The notes beneath the pieces are model-generated. The model saw nothing but the letters and a program-made list of their open reading frames with translations, ran no database searches and was not told where the DNA came from. 64,000 bases of DNA. Source: Inga oerstediana. Taxonomy: Eukaryota; Streptophyta; Magnoliopsida; Fabales; Fabaceae. The DNA lies in the NCBI GenBank assembly GCA_963210345.1, contig OY723402.1:73250855-73314854 (forward strand). Direction: 5' to 3'. Positions 1 through 9,720 of the stretch are shown piece by piece. The position numbers and the translations under genes are program-made. The first letter of the stretch is position 1. Each line of letters begins with the position of its first letter.

Positions 1-246
1 CAAACAAACATAATTTATTAATACTTCTTATGTCCTTCTATTAATTTACTATATATAGATATAAAAAATAATTAATTAAAATTGATTAGTAGTTAAGTGT
101 CAAAAAACTTTATAATTATAAACTCTTAATTAATTTTTTTGACCATGAACTCTTAATCAAGTTTGAAAATTCATTTTCATTGTGTTTACATCAAAAGAAT
201 AATTAGAGGCTTCTTTCCAATCCCAACATTCTTATCGGTCAATTAT
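1..246. other. AT-rich sequence left of the copia element; nothing recognised
   Basis: AT-rich and without credible coding sequence. It ends at the 5-bp target site ATATC (247-251) of the copia insertion. The 63-codon frame beginning at 163 runs into the LTR and is not a gene. Confidence 0.6.
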
Positions 247-251
247 ATATC

Positions 252-433
252 TGTAAGACAAGGCTCTGAATGCTTAGAATTGTGTGCCATCTATTCACAG
301 GAAGGTACAATATATATACAAATAGTGAGGAGCTTAGGTATTAATTGCTCCTAAATGAGGGAATCGTAACGGTCAACTAATCCAGCTAATTATGCTAATT
401 GATTTAATACTAATGACAAAATATTTCCTAAGA
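252..433 (-). repeat. copia 3' LTR
   Basis: Starts TGTAAGACAAGG and aligns over its whole length with 6090-6272. Its inner end reads CTAAGA where the other LTR reads CTTAACA. The polypurine tract follows directly at 434. Confidence 0.93.
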
Positions 434-446
434 CTCCCCCTCAAGT
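434..446 (-). other. Polypurine tract of the copia element
   Basis: The minus strand reads ACTTGAGGGGGAG directly against the 3' LTR, the usual plus-strand priming site in plant copia elements. Confidence 0.85.
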
Positions 447-821
447 TGGAGCATATATGTTAATCATGCCTAACTTATTACAAAGATACTCAACCCGTAT
501 CCCAATCAATGCTTTTGTCAGAAGGTTTGCTAGCTAGTCATCCGATCACACGTGTCCTATGGATACAACATTTTGTTTGATCTTGTCCCTAATGAAATGA
601 CAGTCGATCTCAATGTGCTTCGTACACTCATGGAACATAGAATTCGATGCTATATGAAGCACTGCTTTATTGTCACACCAAAGCTTTACAAGTAATGTCA
701 TGACAATGCTAATTTCCTTTATGAGCTGAAGTACCCATACAACTTCTTGTACTGATTATAACATAGCTCTATATTCTGCCTCTGTGCCAGATTTAGATAC
801 GATCCCTTGTTTCTTACTCCT

Positions 822-1100
822 CTAAGATATTAGGTTGCCACCAATAAACACACAGTAACCTGTAGTGGATTGCCTCGTGGCCTTAAACCCTGTATGATCC
901 ACATCACAGAAGCACTCAACTTTAGTGTGTCCGTAATCCGAATAAAGGATGCCCCATCCTTGGGAGCCTTTTAGATAATGCAAGATATGTTCTAAAGCTT
1001 CCCACTGTGCTACTGTTGGAGATGTCATGAATTGACTAAGTACACTAACTAAGAAGGTCATGTAGTCACTGTTAGATAATTCAGCTTCCCAACTAATCTT
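822..1100 (-). pseudogene. copia RNase H fragment
   Basis: The translation contains the run ILHYLKGSQGWGILYS, the acidic patch DVDHTG and the C-terminal STTGYCVFIGG block of copia RNase H. It is a fragment of the decayed pol gene, not a host gene. Confidence 0.85.
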
Positions 1101-1240
1101 CTATATCTCTTAAGAAATGCAAATGGCTTCAGTTTCTTTGGATAAATCGTCGTTTTCAAGTCATCGGCAAGTTCATCAAACATACTATCATTCAAGTCCA
1201 GGTATGGATTTGGAATCATTGGAAGGCTACTTGGTGTAGC

Positions 1241-2000
1241 TCAAAGCTTCCCAGTTTCCTTCAGGAGGTCGAGAACATACTTCCTCTGAGTTAACATAAT
1301 GCCTTTCTTGTTTCTCATAACTTCAATACCCCAAAAGTACTTCAATGGTCCTAAGTCTTTCATCTGGAAGTGGAAGTTAAGAAAGACTTTAAGCTCTGAA
1401 ATGCCAAAAGCATTACTCCATGTAATCACAATGTCATCAACATATACAACAAGAAGAATCATGCCTGTATTGGATTGCTGATAAAACACATAATGATCAC
1501 TCTTGCTTTGCCTCAATCCGAACTTCTGAACCACTTTACAAAATCTATCAAACCTAGCACGTGGACTCTGTTTTTGATAGTACAATCACTTTCTAAGATG
1601 ACACACTTTCCCAAACTCCCCCTAAGCAACAAAACCAAGAGATTACTCCATATAAACTTCCTCAAGAAGGTCACCATGTAGAAAAGCATTCTTAACATCC
1701 AACTGATGCAAATCCTAATGATAGGTGGCAGCCAAAGAGACAAGAAGACGAACAGAAGTGAGCTTAGCGACCGGGAAGAAAGTCTCTGAGTAATCAATGC
1801 CATAAGTTTGAACATATCCTTTTACAACAAGCTGAGCTTTCAGCTATTCCAAGGGACCATCAGCCTTAGTCTTAACTACAAACACCCATTTACACCCAAT
1901 GGCTTTCTTTCCAAAAGGGAGATCGACAAGAGTCTAGGTACCAGCCTTATCATTTCTTCTTCCATCGTAGCACGCCAACCAGGGTGGGCTAAGTCATGGT
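1241..2000 (-). pseudogene. copia reverse transcriptase, frame-broken
   Basis: The frame 1241-1585 carries LVVYVDDIVI (catalytic YVDD) and MKDLGPLKYFWGIEV, both diagnostic of copia reverse transcriptase. The upstream fingers/palm part (about 1513-2000) lies in a different frame, so at least one frameshift separates the halves. Confidence 0.88.
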
Positions 2001-2299
2001 GAAGGGTGGTAGGGTGGAGATAGATTCAAGGGTGGCCATAAGGGACAACTGCTAGTAGGACACAAAGTTGGAGATAAGATATGTGCAATCAGCATAGTGT
2101 TTGGGAGGACAATGGGGGTAGGTACCTTTTCGAAGAGCAATAGGTAGGTCATTTGATGGGTCAACGGCAGAATTTTGCACAAATGTATCAAGGGCAGGAA
2201 TGGTAAGGTCTGGGGACTCAGTAACAACATCCGATGGTGAAGCATCTATTGGCAGAGGCATAAAATTGGTGGTATCAGTTGCAGTGATGATATCAAGAA

Positions 2300-3600
2300 C
2301 TAGAACAGCAGCCTGAGCGGGGGGACACGATAAACTAAGAAATCATCCGATGTATCAATGACTGAAGGAGACTCAGATAAGACAGAAGACTTGAAGAAAG
2401 GAGAGGACCCAAGGAAGGTGACATCAGTGGACACAAGATAACAACGGAGATTAGGAGAGTAACATCGATAACCTTTCTGGACACGAGAATAACCAAGGAA
2501 GACACACTTCAAAGACTTGGGATCAAGTTTACTGATACTAGGACGAACATTCCGAACTAAATAAATACAGCCAAAGATTTTCATATCAATAAGGAATAAC
2601 TTAACGGTAGGGAACAAAATAGAACATGGAATGTCACTACTAAGAACATCCGAAGGCATGCGATTGATGAGAAAACAGGTAGTAGACACGACATCAGCCT
2701 AAAAGGGTGTTAGAACACTAGAATGAAAAATGAGAGCTCGAGCAGTTTCTAAAAGGTGGCAGTTCTTTCTTTCAACAACATCATTTTGAGCAGGTGTATC
2801 GACACATGAATATTGATGAAGGATACCATGGCTATACATGTAAGAAGTGAAAGGGGTGGAAAAATATTCTTTGAAGGATTTTCACAAGAGTATTGAACTG
2901 AGTTTGAATTTCAATATTAGAATGTACTAAATGAGATCACAATATATTACTATATAAAGCATTTGTTATTAACTTAATTCTTAAAAAGATATTAATAAGT
3001 GAAAAGCCAAGAGCAGGGTGATGCATTTTGTCTGAGTAAGGAGAGGACGCAGCTCGTTTATTGACATGAGGTGCCAAATGAATACGATGGTGTTTGGAAA
3101 ATTGACATGACTCACAATCCAAAGCAAACACAGAAGAAAGCTGAGGATATAACCTCTTTTGAGATGAAAGGGACACATGACCGAGATGACAATGAACTTC
3201 AAAGGGAGACGACCCACTAGAACATGCAACGGAACACGGCACCTGATCATCCAGAATGTAAGCCGACCAGATTCATAGCCTCTACTAATAATACGCTTCG
3301 TCGACAGATCCTGGTTCAAATAATGGTTAGGAAAGAGTGAGATGAAACAGTTTAAATAATGGGTCAGTTTACTAGGAGACAAAAGACCGGGAACATTAAG
3401 AACAGAGGATAACAAAAGGGAGAGGATTGGGTTAATAGTGCCTGATCCAACTATATGGATGGGGGAACCATTGGTGACGAAGATGGAAGATGGGTTAGCA
3501 TAGGAGGTATACGATAAGAATAAACAATAATTACGTGTCATGTGGTCGATAGCACCGGAATCAATGACCCGCTTCAAGGAAGTGGTAGCAAGACCAGAGG
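2300..3600 (-). pseudogene. copia protease/pre-integrase/integrase region with internal deletion
   Basis: Frames 2937-3242 and 2981-3577 hold a protease-like IDSGAIDHMT motif and the pre-integrase zinc-binding segment (CHLGHVS ... CESCQFSKHH). Around 2700-2800 the integrase C-terminal region is readable, then KIFGCIYLV and KCVFLGYS at 2300-2689. Most of the N-terminal catalytic core expected between these blocks is absent, an internal deletion of roughly 100 codons near 2850-2950. Several stops are present. Confidence 0.8.
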
Positions 3601-3692
3601 GTAGAGTACCTGTAGATAAGGCCGTGGCAGATGGTGAATCAGGGGCAGATTGATCAAAGGTCTGGGCAACATAAGCAAAACCACGTTGCTTT

Positions 3693-3928
3693 CTATTCTA
3701 CAATTTTTGACAATTTTTTTATATGACCAGATTCCTTGCAATAATTATAGATAATACTGCCAGAAGTCATGTTCGGGGCACTGGAACCCTGTTGGGAGCC
3801 AGAATTTGTATTGTTAAAGGGACCTCGACCGGCCAAAGCACTTGCATTAGGATCCATAGACGGATCAGTTACACCATCAACGCAAAGGACTCGTGCGAAC
3901 ATATCTTCAAGGGATGGGAGCTCTTGAC
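3693..3928 (-). pseudogene. copia gag C-terminal part with degenerate zinc knuckle
   Basis: The translation SLEDMFARVL followed by NYCKESGHIKK is a copia gag tail with a partly lost CCHC knuckle. The preceding part of gag lies on the other side of the nested CACTA element. Confidence 0.75.
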
Positions 3929-3931
3929 TAG

Positions 3932-5286
3932 CACTACAAAAAAACATTAAATTTCTAACAATTTTCGTGGCAAATTCCGAAGGAAAAGTTTCCGACGGAG
4001 TTTTTTCGGTGGCAAATTTTAGCCACAAAAAATATTCCATGGTAAATTCTGTCGGTTGCCATGGAATTTCTAACGAAATAATTCCATGGCTAATTTTGCC
4101 ACTGAATTAGCCACGGAAATTTCGTCGGAAATGTTTCCGACGAAATTTTTGATGGAATTTTTAGTCAAAAAAGTTTCCAACAGAATTTTTTGTGACAATT
4201 TGCCATGGACAAATTCCGTGGCTAATTCTATCAGAAAATTAAAAAAAAATTCTATTAATTATTATTATTTAATTAAATTTATTTTTTAAAAATATCTTTA
4301 TAAAAATTAAAATTATGATATTATTAGTCATATAAATATTTAAAAATTTGGGTTAATACCATCTTTCATCCCTCAAGTTTTTCCTCATTTTGGTTTTGGC
4401 TCCTCAAGTTTTCAACCATAGGTTTTGGTCCATAAGGGGCAAAATAGTCATAAAAAAATTAATTTATAAAAAATAAAATTTATTAGTTATTAACTAATAT
4501 TAATAAAAAATTATTAGTTAGTAATTATTTATTAGTTATTAATTAATGTTAATAAAAAAATTAATTTTAGAAATTAGACAAAAATATAGTCATATGAAAT
4601 TTATTTAAGATGTAAATTTTTTAATTTGAAGTTAATTTATATTAAAAATTATAAGAATATATAAAATTATTTTATATTATTATTATATTTATATATAAGA
4701 AAAATATATATATATTTATAAATAATTGATTATATATAATAAGATTATATATATAATTGTGTCATAATAAAACACCAAAAGAGTCGAGCCCATCCGGTAA
4801 GGCATCGCGTGCATACGGACAAGGTCATGGATTCGAACCAAAGGAGGGCAAGTTGAGTTGCATTTATAGGAAAAAAAAGAAGTTACGACAGATAGCAGAT
4901 CTGGGAGCTAGCGACAAGATGCAAGCTACCGGAGCTGACATGCGCCACCGTCGGTGATGAGGTGGCCGCCGCCAAAATTGCCACGTGGCTTTTAAAATTT
5001 AAAAAAAAATTGTGAGGGAATTTCCAACAGAATTGAATTCCGTCGGAAACATGCGATGGAATTTCTGACGGAATTCAATTCCGTTGGAAAATAATTTTCC
5101 ATCGCAAATTTCTGAAGGAAATTCCGTTGGAAATTACGACGAAATTAATTCAATCAGAAATTTGCCACGGAATCTGAATTTCGTCAGAAATTGGTTTGAC
5201 GCTAATATTAGCGACATAATCCATTCCATCAGAAACTCTAAATTCCACGGCAAATGTCATCGGAAATTCAATGTTTTTTTGTAGTG
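3932..5286. mobile_element. Non-autonomous CACTA (En/Spm-type) element nested in copia gag
   Basis: The termini are CACTACAAAAAAACATT and its inverted match AATGTTTTTTTGTAGTG, flanked by the 3-bp target duplication TAG (3929-3931 and 5287-5289). About 250-300 bp inside each end are many short subterminal repeats of the type TTTCCGACGGAATT / CCATGGCAAATT in both orientations, as expected for CACTA transposase binding. The interior (4300-4990) is AT-rich with no transposase. A weak tRNA-like stretch lies near 4780-4850. Confidence 0.92.
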
Positions 5287-5289
5287 TAG

Positions 5290-5810
5290 ACAAAATTTGA
5301 TAGCAAATTGTCTCATAAGAGGGATCAAGGGCTTCAAGAAAACCGATGATGTCTTGTAGTTTCAAATTCTTAATGCGAGTCTCAAGATCTGCTGTGGAGA
5401 CATAAGGACTTTCATTTCCTCATACAACCGTTTATAATCCAAAAAGAATTCCTTCAATGAACGACCCTGCTGCTAAGAGTAATAAAACCTTTACAAACTT
5501 CATAAATCCGAGTAAGACTCGCTTTACCGGAGAACATAAATTCCAGATAATTCATTATTTCCTTAACAGTAGTGCAATGACTCACTGAAGACAAGATCCG
5601 AGGTTCAATAGAATTTCTAATTTGAAACAAGATTCTAGCATCAGCCCTTTTCCAAGTGACCAAGTTTGCTTTATCACTAGGGGTTATCAATTAAATGTTC
5701 TTCCTTCTCAGTACCCATAATATATATCTTAATAGTGGTGCTCTAATCACTATAATTAATCCAATTCAATTGTGAGAAAGTAATCTTAGCAGACATGGGT
5801 AACATTTCAA
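5290..5810 (-). pseudogene. copia gag N-terminal part
   Basis: Frames 5454-5690 and 5290-5365 read as copia gag (SDKANLVTWKRADARILFQI and LEALDPSYETICYQIL). The likely start lies near 5795, and an in-frame TAG follows after about 16 codons. Reading stops exactly at the CACTA target site. Confidence 0.78.
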
Positions 5811-6076
5811 GAATCTTAGAGTCAGCTATTTAATCCAAAAGCGAATAACAACAACAGATAAGTCCAACCGATGAGAAAATCTCCAAATTGGGTTACAAAA
5901 CCGAACAGTGAAAAAAAGGACGATGAACAATACCCAAATAGTGCCAAACAGTGACACCCAGTGATGCCGAACAGTAATGAACAATGACTCAGTGCCAAAA
6001 CAATGATCCATAGTGCACAACAGTTCCGAACAATGATGAACAGCCCACACCTAAAAACAAATTTCAGAGATCAATT

Positions 6077-6089
6077 GGCTCTGATACCA
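6077..6089 (-). other. Primer-binding site (initiator tRNA-Met type)
   Basis: The minus strand reads TGGTATCAGAGCC immediately downstream of the 5' LTR, the standard Ty1/copia primer-binding site complementary to the 3' end of initiator tRNA-Met. Confidence 0.9.
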
Positions 6090-6272
6090 TGTAAGACAAG
6101 GCTATGAATGCTTAGAATTATGTGTCATCTATTCATCGGAAGGTACAATATATATACAAATAGTGAGGAACATAGGTATTAATTGCTCCTAAATTAGGGA
6201 ATCATAATAGTCAACCGATCCTGCTACTTATGCTAATTTATTTAATTATAATGACAAAATATTTCCTTAACA
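6090..6272 (-). repeat. copia 5' LTR
   Basis: Runs from TGTAAGAC to TTAACA in plus-strand reading, followed by the ATATC target duplication. Confidence 0.93.
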
Positions 6273-6277
6273 ATATC

Positions 6278-6796
6278 AATCCAGAAAATGGGAAATCCTC
6301 ATTTTAAACTTTAATATGGTGCATATAAAAGACAATGATATTTTTAAGAATAAATAATGAATATTTCATTAAATTTTGTTATGGGGAAAAATTCACTACA
6401 TTTTGTGAAATTTATTCAATTATTGTATTAAGTATGGTTATTAAAACCGGATTAGCCCAATCACCTAACTCGTCCGACTGACTGGTTTGACCGTTTTATT
6501 GTTTATTTAGACTTTCATGACTTCAAAAATTTATATTTAATTCTATATATTTTTAAAAATTACAAATTAAGACTTTATGGAAAGCTTGAAATATCTACTT
6601 TCTAATGCAAAAAGAATCACTAAAAAATATTATTATTTGGTCTTTGAAAATTCTCAAATTCTAAAACTATTCAAAAAAAATATTATCGTTAAATTCACTT
6701 TCTCACCGTCTGGCCTTGAGTTAGTTTTGGTTTGACTACAATCTTATCCACTAACCCGTAACCCACTACACAAACTAGTTCAGTGGCCGGTGTAAA
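6278..6796. other. Intergenic, AT-rich
   Basis: No gene seen. A short GC-richer stretch near 6440-6500 resembles the edge of the accgg-rich hAT MITEs found elsewhere in the unit, but is too degraded to delimit. Confidence 0.4.
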
Positions 6797-7050
6797 GGGT
6801 TTTATAAATAACATTGGAGCGAGTACTTTTCTTACGTAGATGTTAACAAAAGTTAACGTTGAATATGCAAGACCAACTAACCAAAGATGAGCAGTGGCAA
6901 GAATATATAGAGGATCAAATAAATCTGCAGCTAATTGAGGAATCACACATCGTTAATCTCTTTGGGAGGCATTGCCCAATTAAAGTTGATTTTCAATGAT
7001 CATCACATTTTATTTTCTCCCCGACTACCATCAAAGCCACAAATTTTTTA

Positions 7051-7283
7051 GGGAGAATTGCTCATAAAGACCTCATTAAAAACTTATTTGCCAAATGGGA
7101 CATAGGGAAGATCTTTTGTACATAAGGAAAGATTGTTCACACATACATAGGGAAGATATATTGGACACAGGGAAGATTTTTTGAACACAAGGGAAGATTT
7201 TTTGTACACGAGAAGATTGTTTGCACGCGAAGGTCTCATTTAGCAAATAAGTTTCTAATGAGGTATTTTTAAACAATTTTCCC
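7051..7283. mobile_element. MULE-type MITE with 9-bp target duplication
   Basis: Inverted termini of about 50 bp (GGGAGAATTGCTCATAAAG on the left, matching in inverse the right end AATTTTCCC) flank a 233-bp element. The 9-bp duplication AATTTTTTA lies at 7042-7050 and 7284-7292. The matching place in KCS segment B (near 17530) is an empty site with one copy of the 9-mer. The interior holds about six degenerate 20-25-bp repeats built on AGGGAAGATT. Confidence 0.92.
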
Positions 7284-7504
7284 AATTTTTTACGCCACAA
7301 AACTATAACACACACATATTTGGTAAATATAATAACACTTAACATTTGTGATAGCATAAAACGAACAACATCGACAAAACCATTAAACAATTAGGACAAC
7401 AGTGAATATATATGGGAGTGCATATATAATCCAAACTTTTTATTAATTGGCCGATATATATATATATATATATATATATCTTAATGAGAGTTACGTACAC
7501 TCTT

Positions 7505-9650
7505 CTAAGAGTTTTGAGAAACAACGATATTCGCATGAAATTCATGAATATCATCCCTCCATGGATTCTTCAACGAACCTCCTTCAACATTGTTCAGTGC
7601 AACCCAAACTGCACTGTTACACTTGAAACCTGACCCAAATGCTAATTGCCAAAGTCTGTCACCTTTCTTGATTCTTCCTTTGGCTTCACAATAAGCCAAT
7701 TCATACCACACTGAACTTGAAGATGTGTTGCCAAATCTATAAAGTGTCATTCTAGAAGGTTCCACGTCCCAGTCTTGAAGCTCAAGGCTCTTTTGCATTG
7801 TATCCAACACAGCCCTTCCTCCAGTGTGAATACAAAAGTGTTCAAAGGCCAATTTGAAGTTTGGAACATAAGCTTTCATCTTCAACCTCGAAACCTTCCT
7901 TCCCACCAAAGTCATAAGAAACTTGAGTTTCTCTGAGAGAGGAAGGACAAGTGGGGCGAGAGATGTGATGTGAGACTTGAGGACTTGGCCTGCAACGTTC
8001 ATGAGGTCTTTTGAGATTGAAATACCAATTATTTGTTGGTCATCGTCTAGTTGAAACACACAGCTGTAGCTTCTGTCATCGGAAGCCATTTGAGTACGAA
8101 GTGTGTGGATGATTTGGTACTTTGAACGGCGGAGATCTGAAGGATGGTTGGACATGAGAGAAGCAGAACCTCCCATGCGAAAGAGACAATTGATGAGGAG
8201 CATTGAAGGGTTGTTGCCTAAGTACGTCCCTGTGTTTGCATTTTCAGTGCTCAGCACCATGGCGTATGAGTTAGGGTGTGACTGTGATAACAAAAGGTTA
8301 ATGTGGATGAGTTAGATACAAGTACACAAAACTATTCTAAACTGACTCAGTTGTGGTTGTATATATGTTTCTTTTAATCTTTTGACCCTTTTGACTCAGT
8401 TATTGTAACTTAATCTCTAAAGTTTGAGTGAATGCAACTCAGTTCTCATTGTCATGACTCAGTGTCAACTTAGTCTTTAAAACTTAACTTGATGCAATCA
8501 ATCCCTATAGTTTATTTTTATATAGGTGAACTATCATGAAGATTTTGTTCAAAAAAAAACCATCATGAAGACCTATGCATGGAAACGATGTATTCATCAA
8601 AAAATCCCATCAATAACAAATGAGTATCATGAACTTGTCATTATTTCCTACATTAGAACTTATCATTGTATGCTACTCATCAGTTGTTGTGAGACTTTTT
8701 GGCGATGATAAACTTTCCTTTGGACCTTATAGTAATTCGTGCTTAAATAAAATTATAGAGTATATTAATTATATAAAGTTTGGGAACTAAAGTCAAAACT
8801 AATTTTAAATTGAGTAAAGACTATAAATACTAGGTTGAATCGAGTCAAAATTTAGATGCTTAATTAGTTATAATTAAGTCAAAACTATAAAATCAAAAGA
8901 TTAATTTTGGAACTAAAACCAAGTTGTTTGATTGCATAGCAATTAGCTAGGTGATGATCTTACTTCCAACTTTTCTTTTCTTTTTTTTTAAACAACAAAG
9001 AAATAATAAAAAGAACTTGGAGGAGGCGTTTGGCAAAGTCAATAGCAAGAACACCGCCACTGCGCCCCATGCCGCTAAGATCATAACATAAGACGTCGTG
9101 TCTGAGTTTGTATCTATTCACAATGATGTCACACAGAGACGGTGTGGGACAAAAGGTACTGCTGTTCACCACAAGGATTCCTTATATCCTTTGGTCGCAC
9201 CCATGTTTTCTCCAGAAGTTCATCAATGGCTCCGAAAAACACAGTCTCTGTCTCCTTCCTTGCTTCAACCAGACATAGTTTTGGTTCCTTCTGCCTTATA
9301 GCTTGAGGTAGGTATGTCTTAGGTCCCAAACCAGACTTAGCTACAATTTTCTCCATTCGTTTCACGTTCTCGTCGGAGAAAACTCCAATGCTCTTTGTTG
9401 CTTCCACCAGCTTTTCCTTGGTGATATCACAAGAATCATTTGGTTTGTAGCATGTAAAGTCTACTAAGTATACTTTGCATGGTTGTATCTTCAAGAAGTG
9501 ATGAAAAATAATGGCTAGGGTTAGGAGGAATAATATTACAGAGAAGCAAGAGAGCATTAGTGATGGTTGAAGATATTTGAATTCATGTTGAACACAAGAA
9601 GAAGCTAAAGCTGCCACCAAAAAAGGCATGAACAATAGTAGGTTCATCAT
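7505..9650 (-). pseudogene. KCS locus A1: 3-ketoacyl-CoA synthase pseudogene
   Basis: Two-exon KCS of the CER6/FAE1-like type. Exon 1 is 9017-9650 and starts at the MMNLLL methionine. The intron is 8282-9016 (minus-strand GT at 9016, CAG ending at 8282). Exon 2 is 7505-8281, 258 codons, open to its TAG. KCS condenses malonyl-CoA with long-chain acyl-CoA in the ER as the first step of very-long-chain fatty acid elongation. Two lesions make this copy dead. One extra T near 9180 (CTTATATCC against CTATATCC in locus B) shifts the frame after RPKDI. The catalytic Cys of GMGCSGG is Arg (GMGRSGG, TGC to CGC). Exon 2 still keeps the other catalytic signatures, FEHFCIH (His) and RFGNTSSSS (Asn). A transcript could still be made, but not active enzyme. 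Confidence 0.93.
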
Positions 9651-9698
9651 GTTGAACGGCTAAGAAGTGGTACATGCAATGACTTTATTTGGTTAAGC

Positions 9699-9707
9699 CT
9701 TAAATAG
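9699..9707 (-). promoter_or_regulatory. TATA-like box of KCS A1
   Basis: The minus strand reads CTATTTAAG about 49 bp upstream of the start codon, at the position of the locus-B TATA-like box. Confidence 0.5.
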
Positions 9708-9720
9708 GCAAGAAATAAGA

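Larger units (their letters stand above)
252..6272 (-). mobile_element. Degenerate full-length Ty1/copia LTR retrotransposon
   Basis: Read on the minus strand: 5' LTR 6090-6272, primer-binding site, gag, a degenerate CCHC knuckle, pre-integrase/integrase, reverse transcriptase with YVDD, RNase H, polypurine tract, 3' LTR 252-433. The ends are TG...CA at the right LTR (the left LTR end has decayed), and ATATC flanks both sides (247-251 and 6273-6277). Gag has an in-frame stop early on, pol is broken by stops and frameshifts, and the N-terminal part of the integrase core is missing around 2900. The two LTRs differ at roughly 20 of about 182 positions, so the insertion is old and predates the 37-kb duplication. 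A CACTA element at 3932-5286 splits gag. It cannot be autonomous. Confidence 0.95.
6797..9720. repeat. Older KCS segmental duplicate A (pairs with 17285-19860)
   Basis: From the downstream flank (about 6797) through both exons, the intron and the proximal promoter, this segment aligns collinearly with 17285-19860. Divergence is far greater than between the 37-kb copies. This earlier local tandem duplication produced KCS loci A and B. The MULE-type MITE at 7051-7283 is present only here. Confidence 0.9.

Noticed and set aside
4757..4957. tRNA-like or SINE promoter near 4780-4850 (GGATTCGAACC block)
   Set aside because: Only a B-box-like block is present. There is no matching A box at correct spacing and no tail, and it lies within the CACTA interior.
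6695..6946. 83-codon frame, with a similar one at 17250-17441
   Set aside because: This is the 3' flank of the KCS genes shared by A and B. Similarity is from duplication, and the frames differ at both ends.
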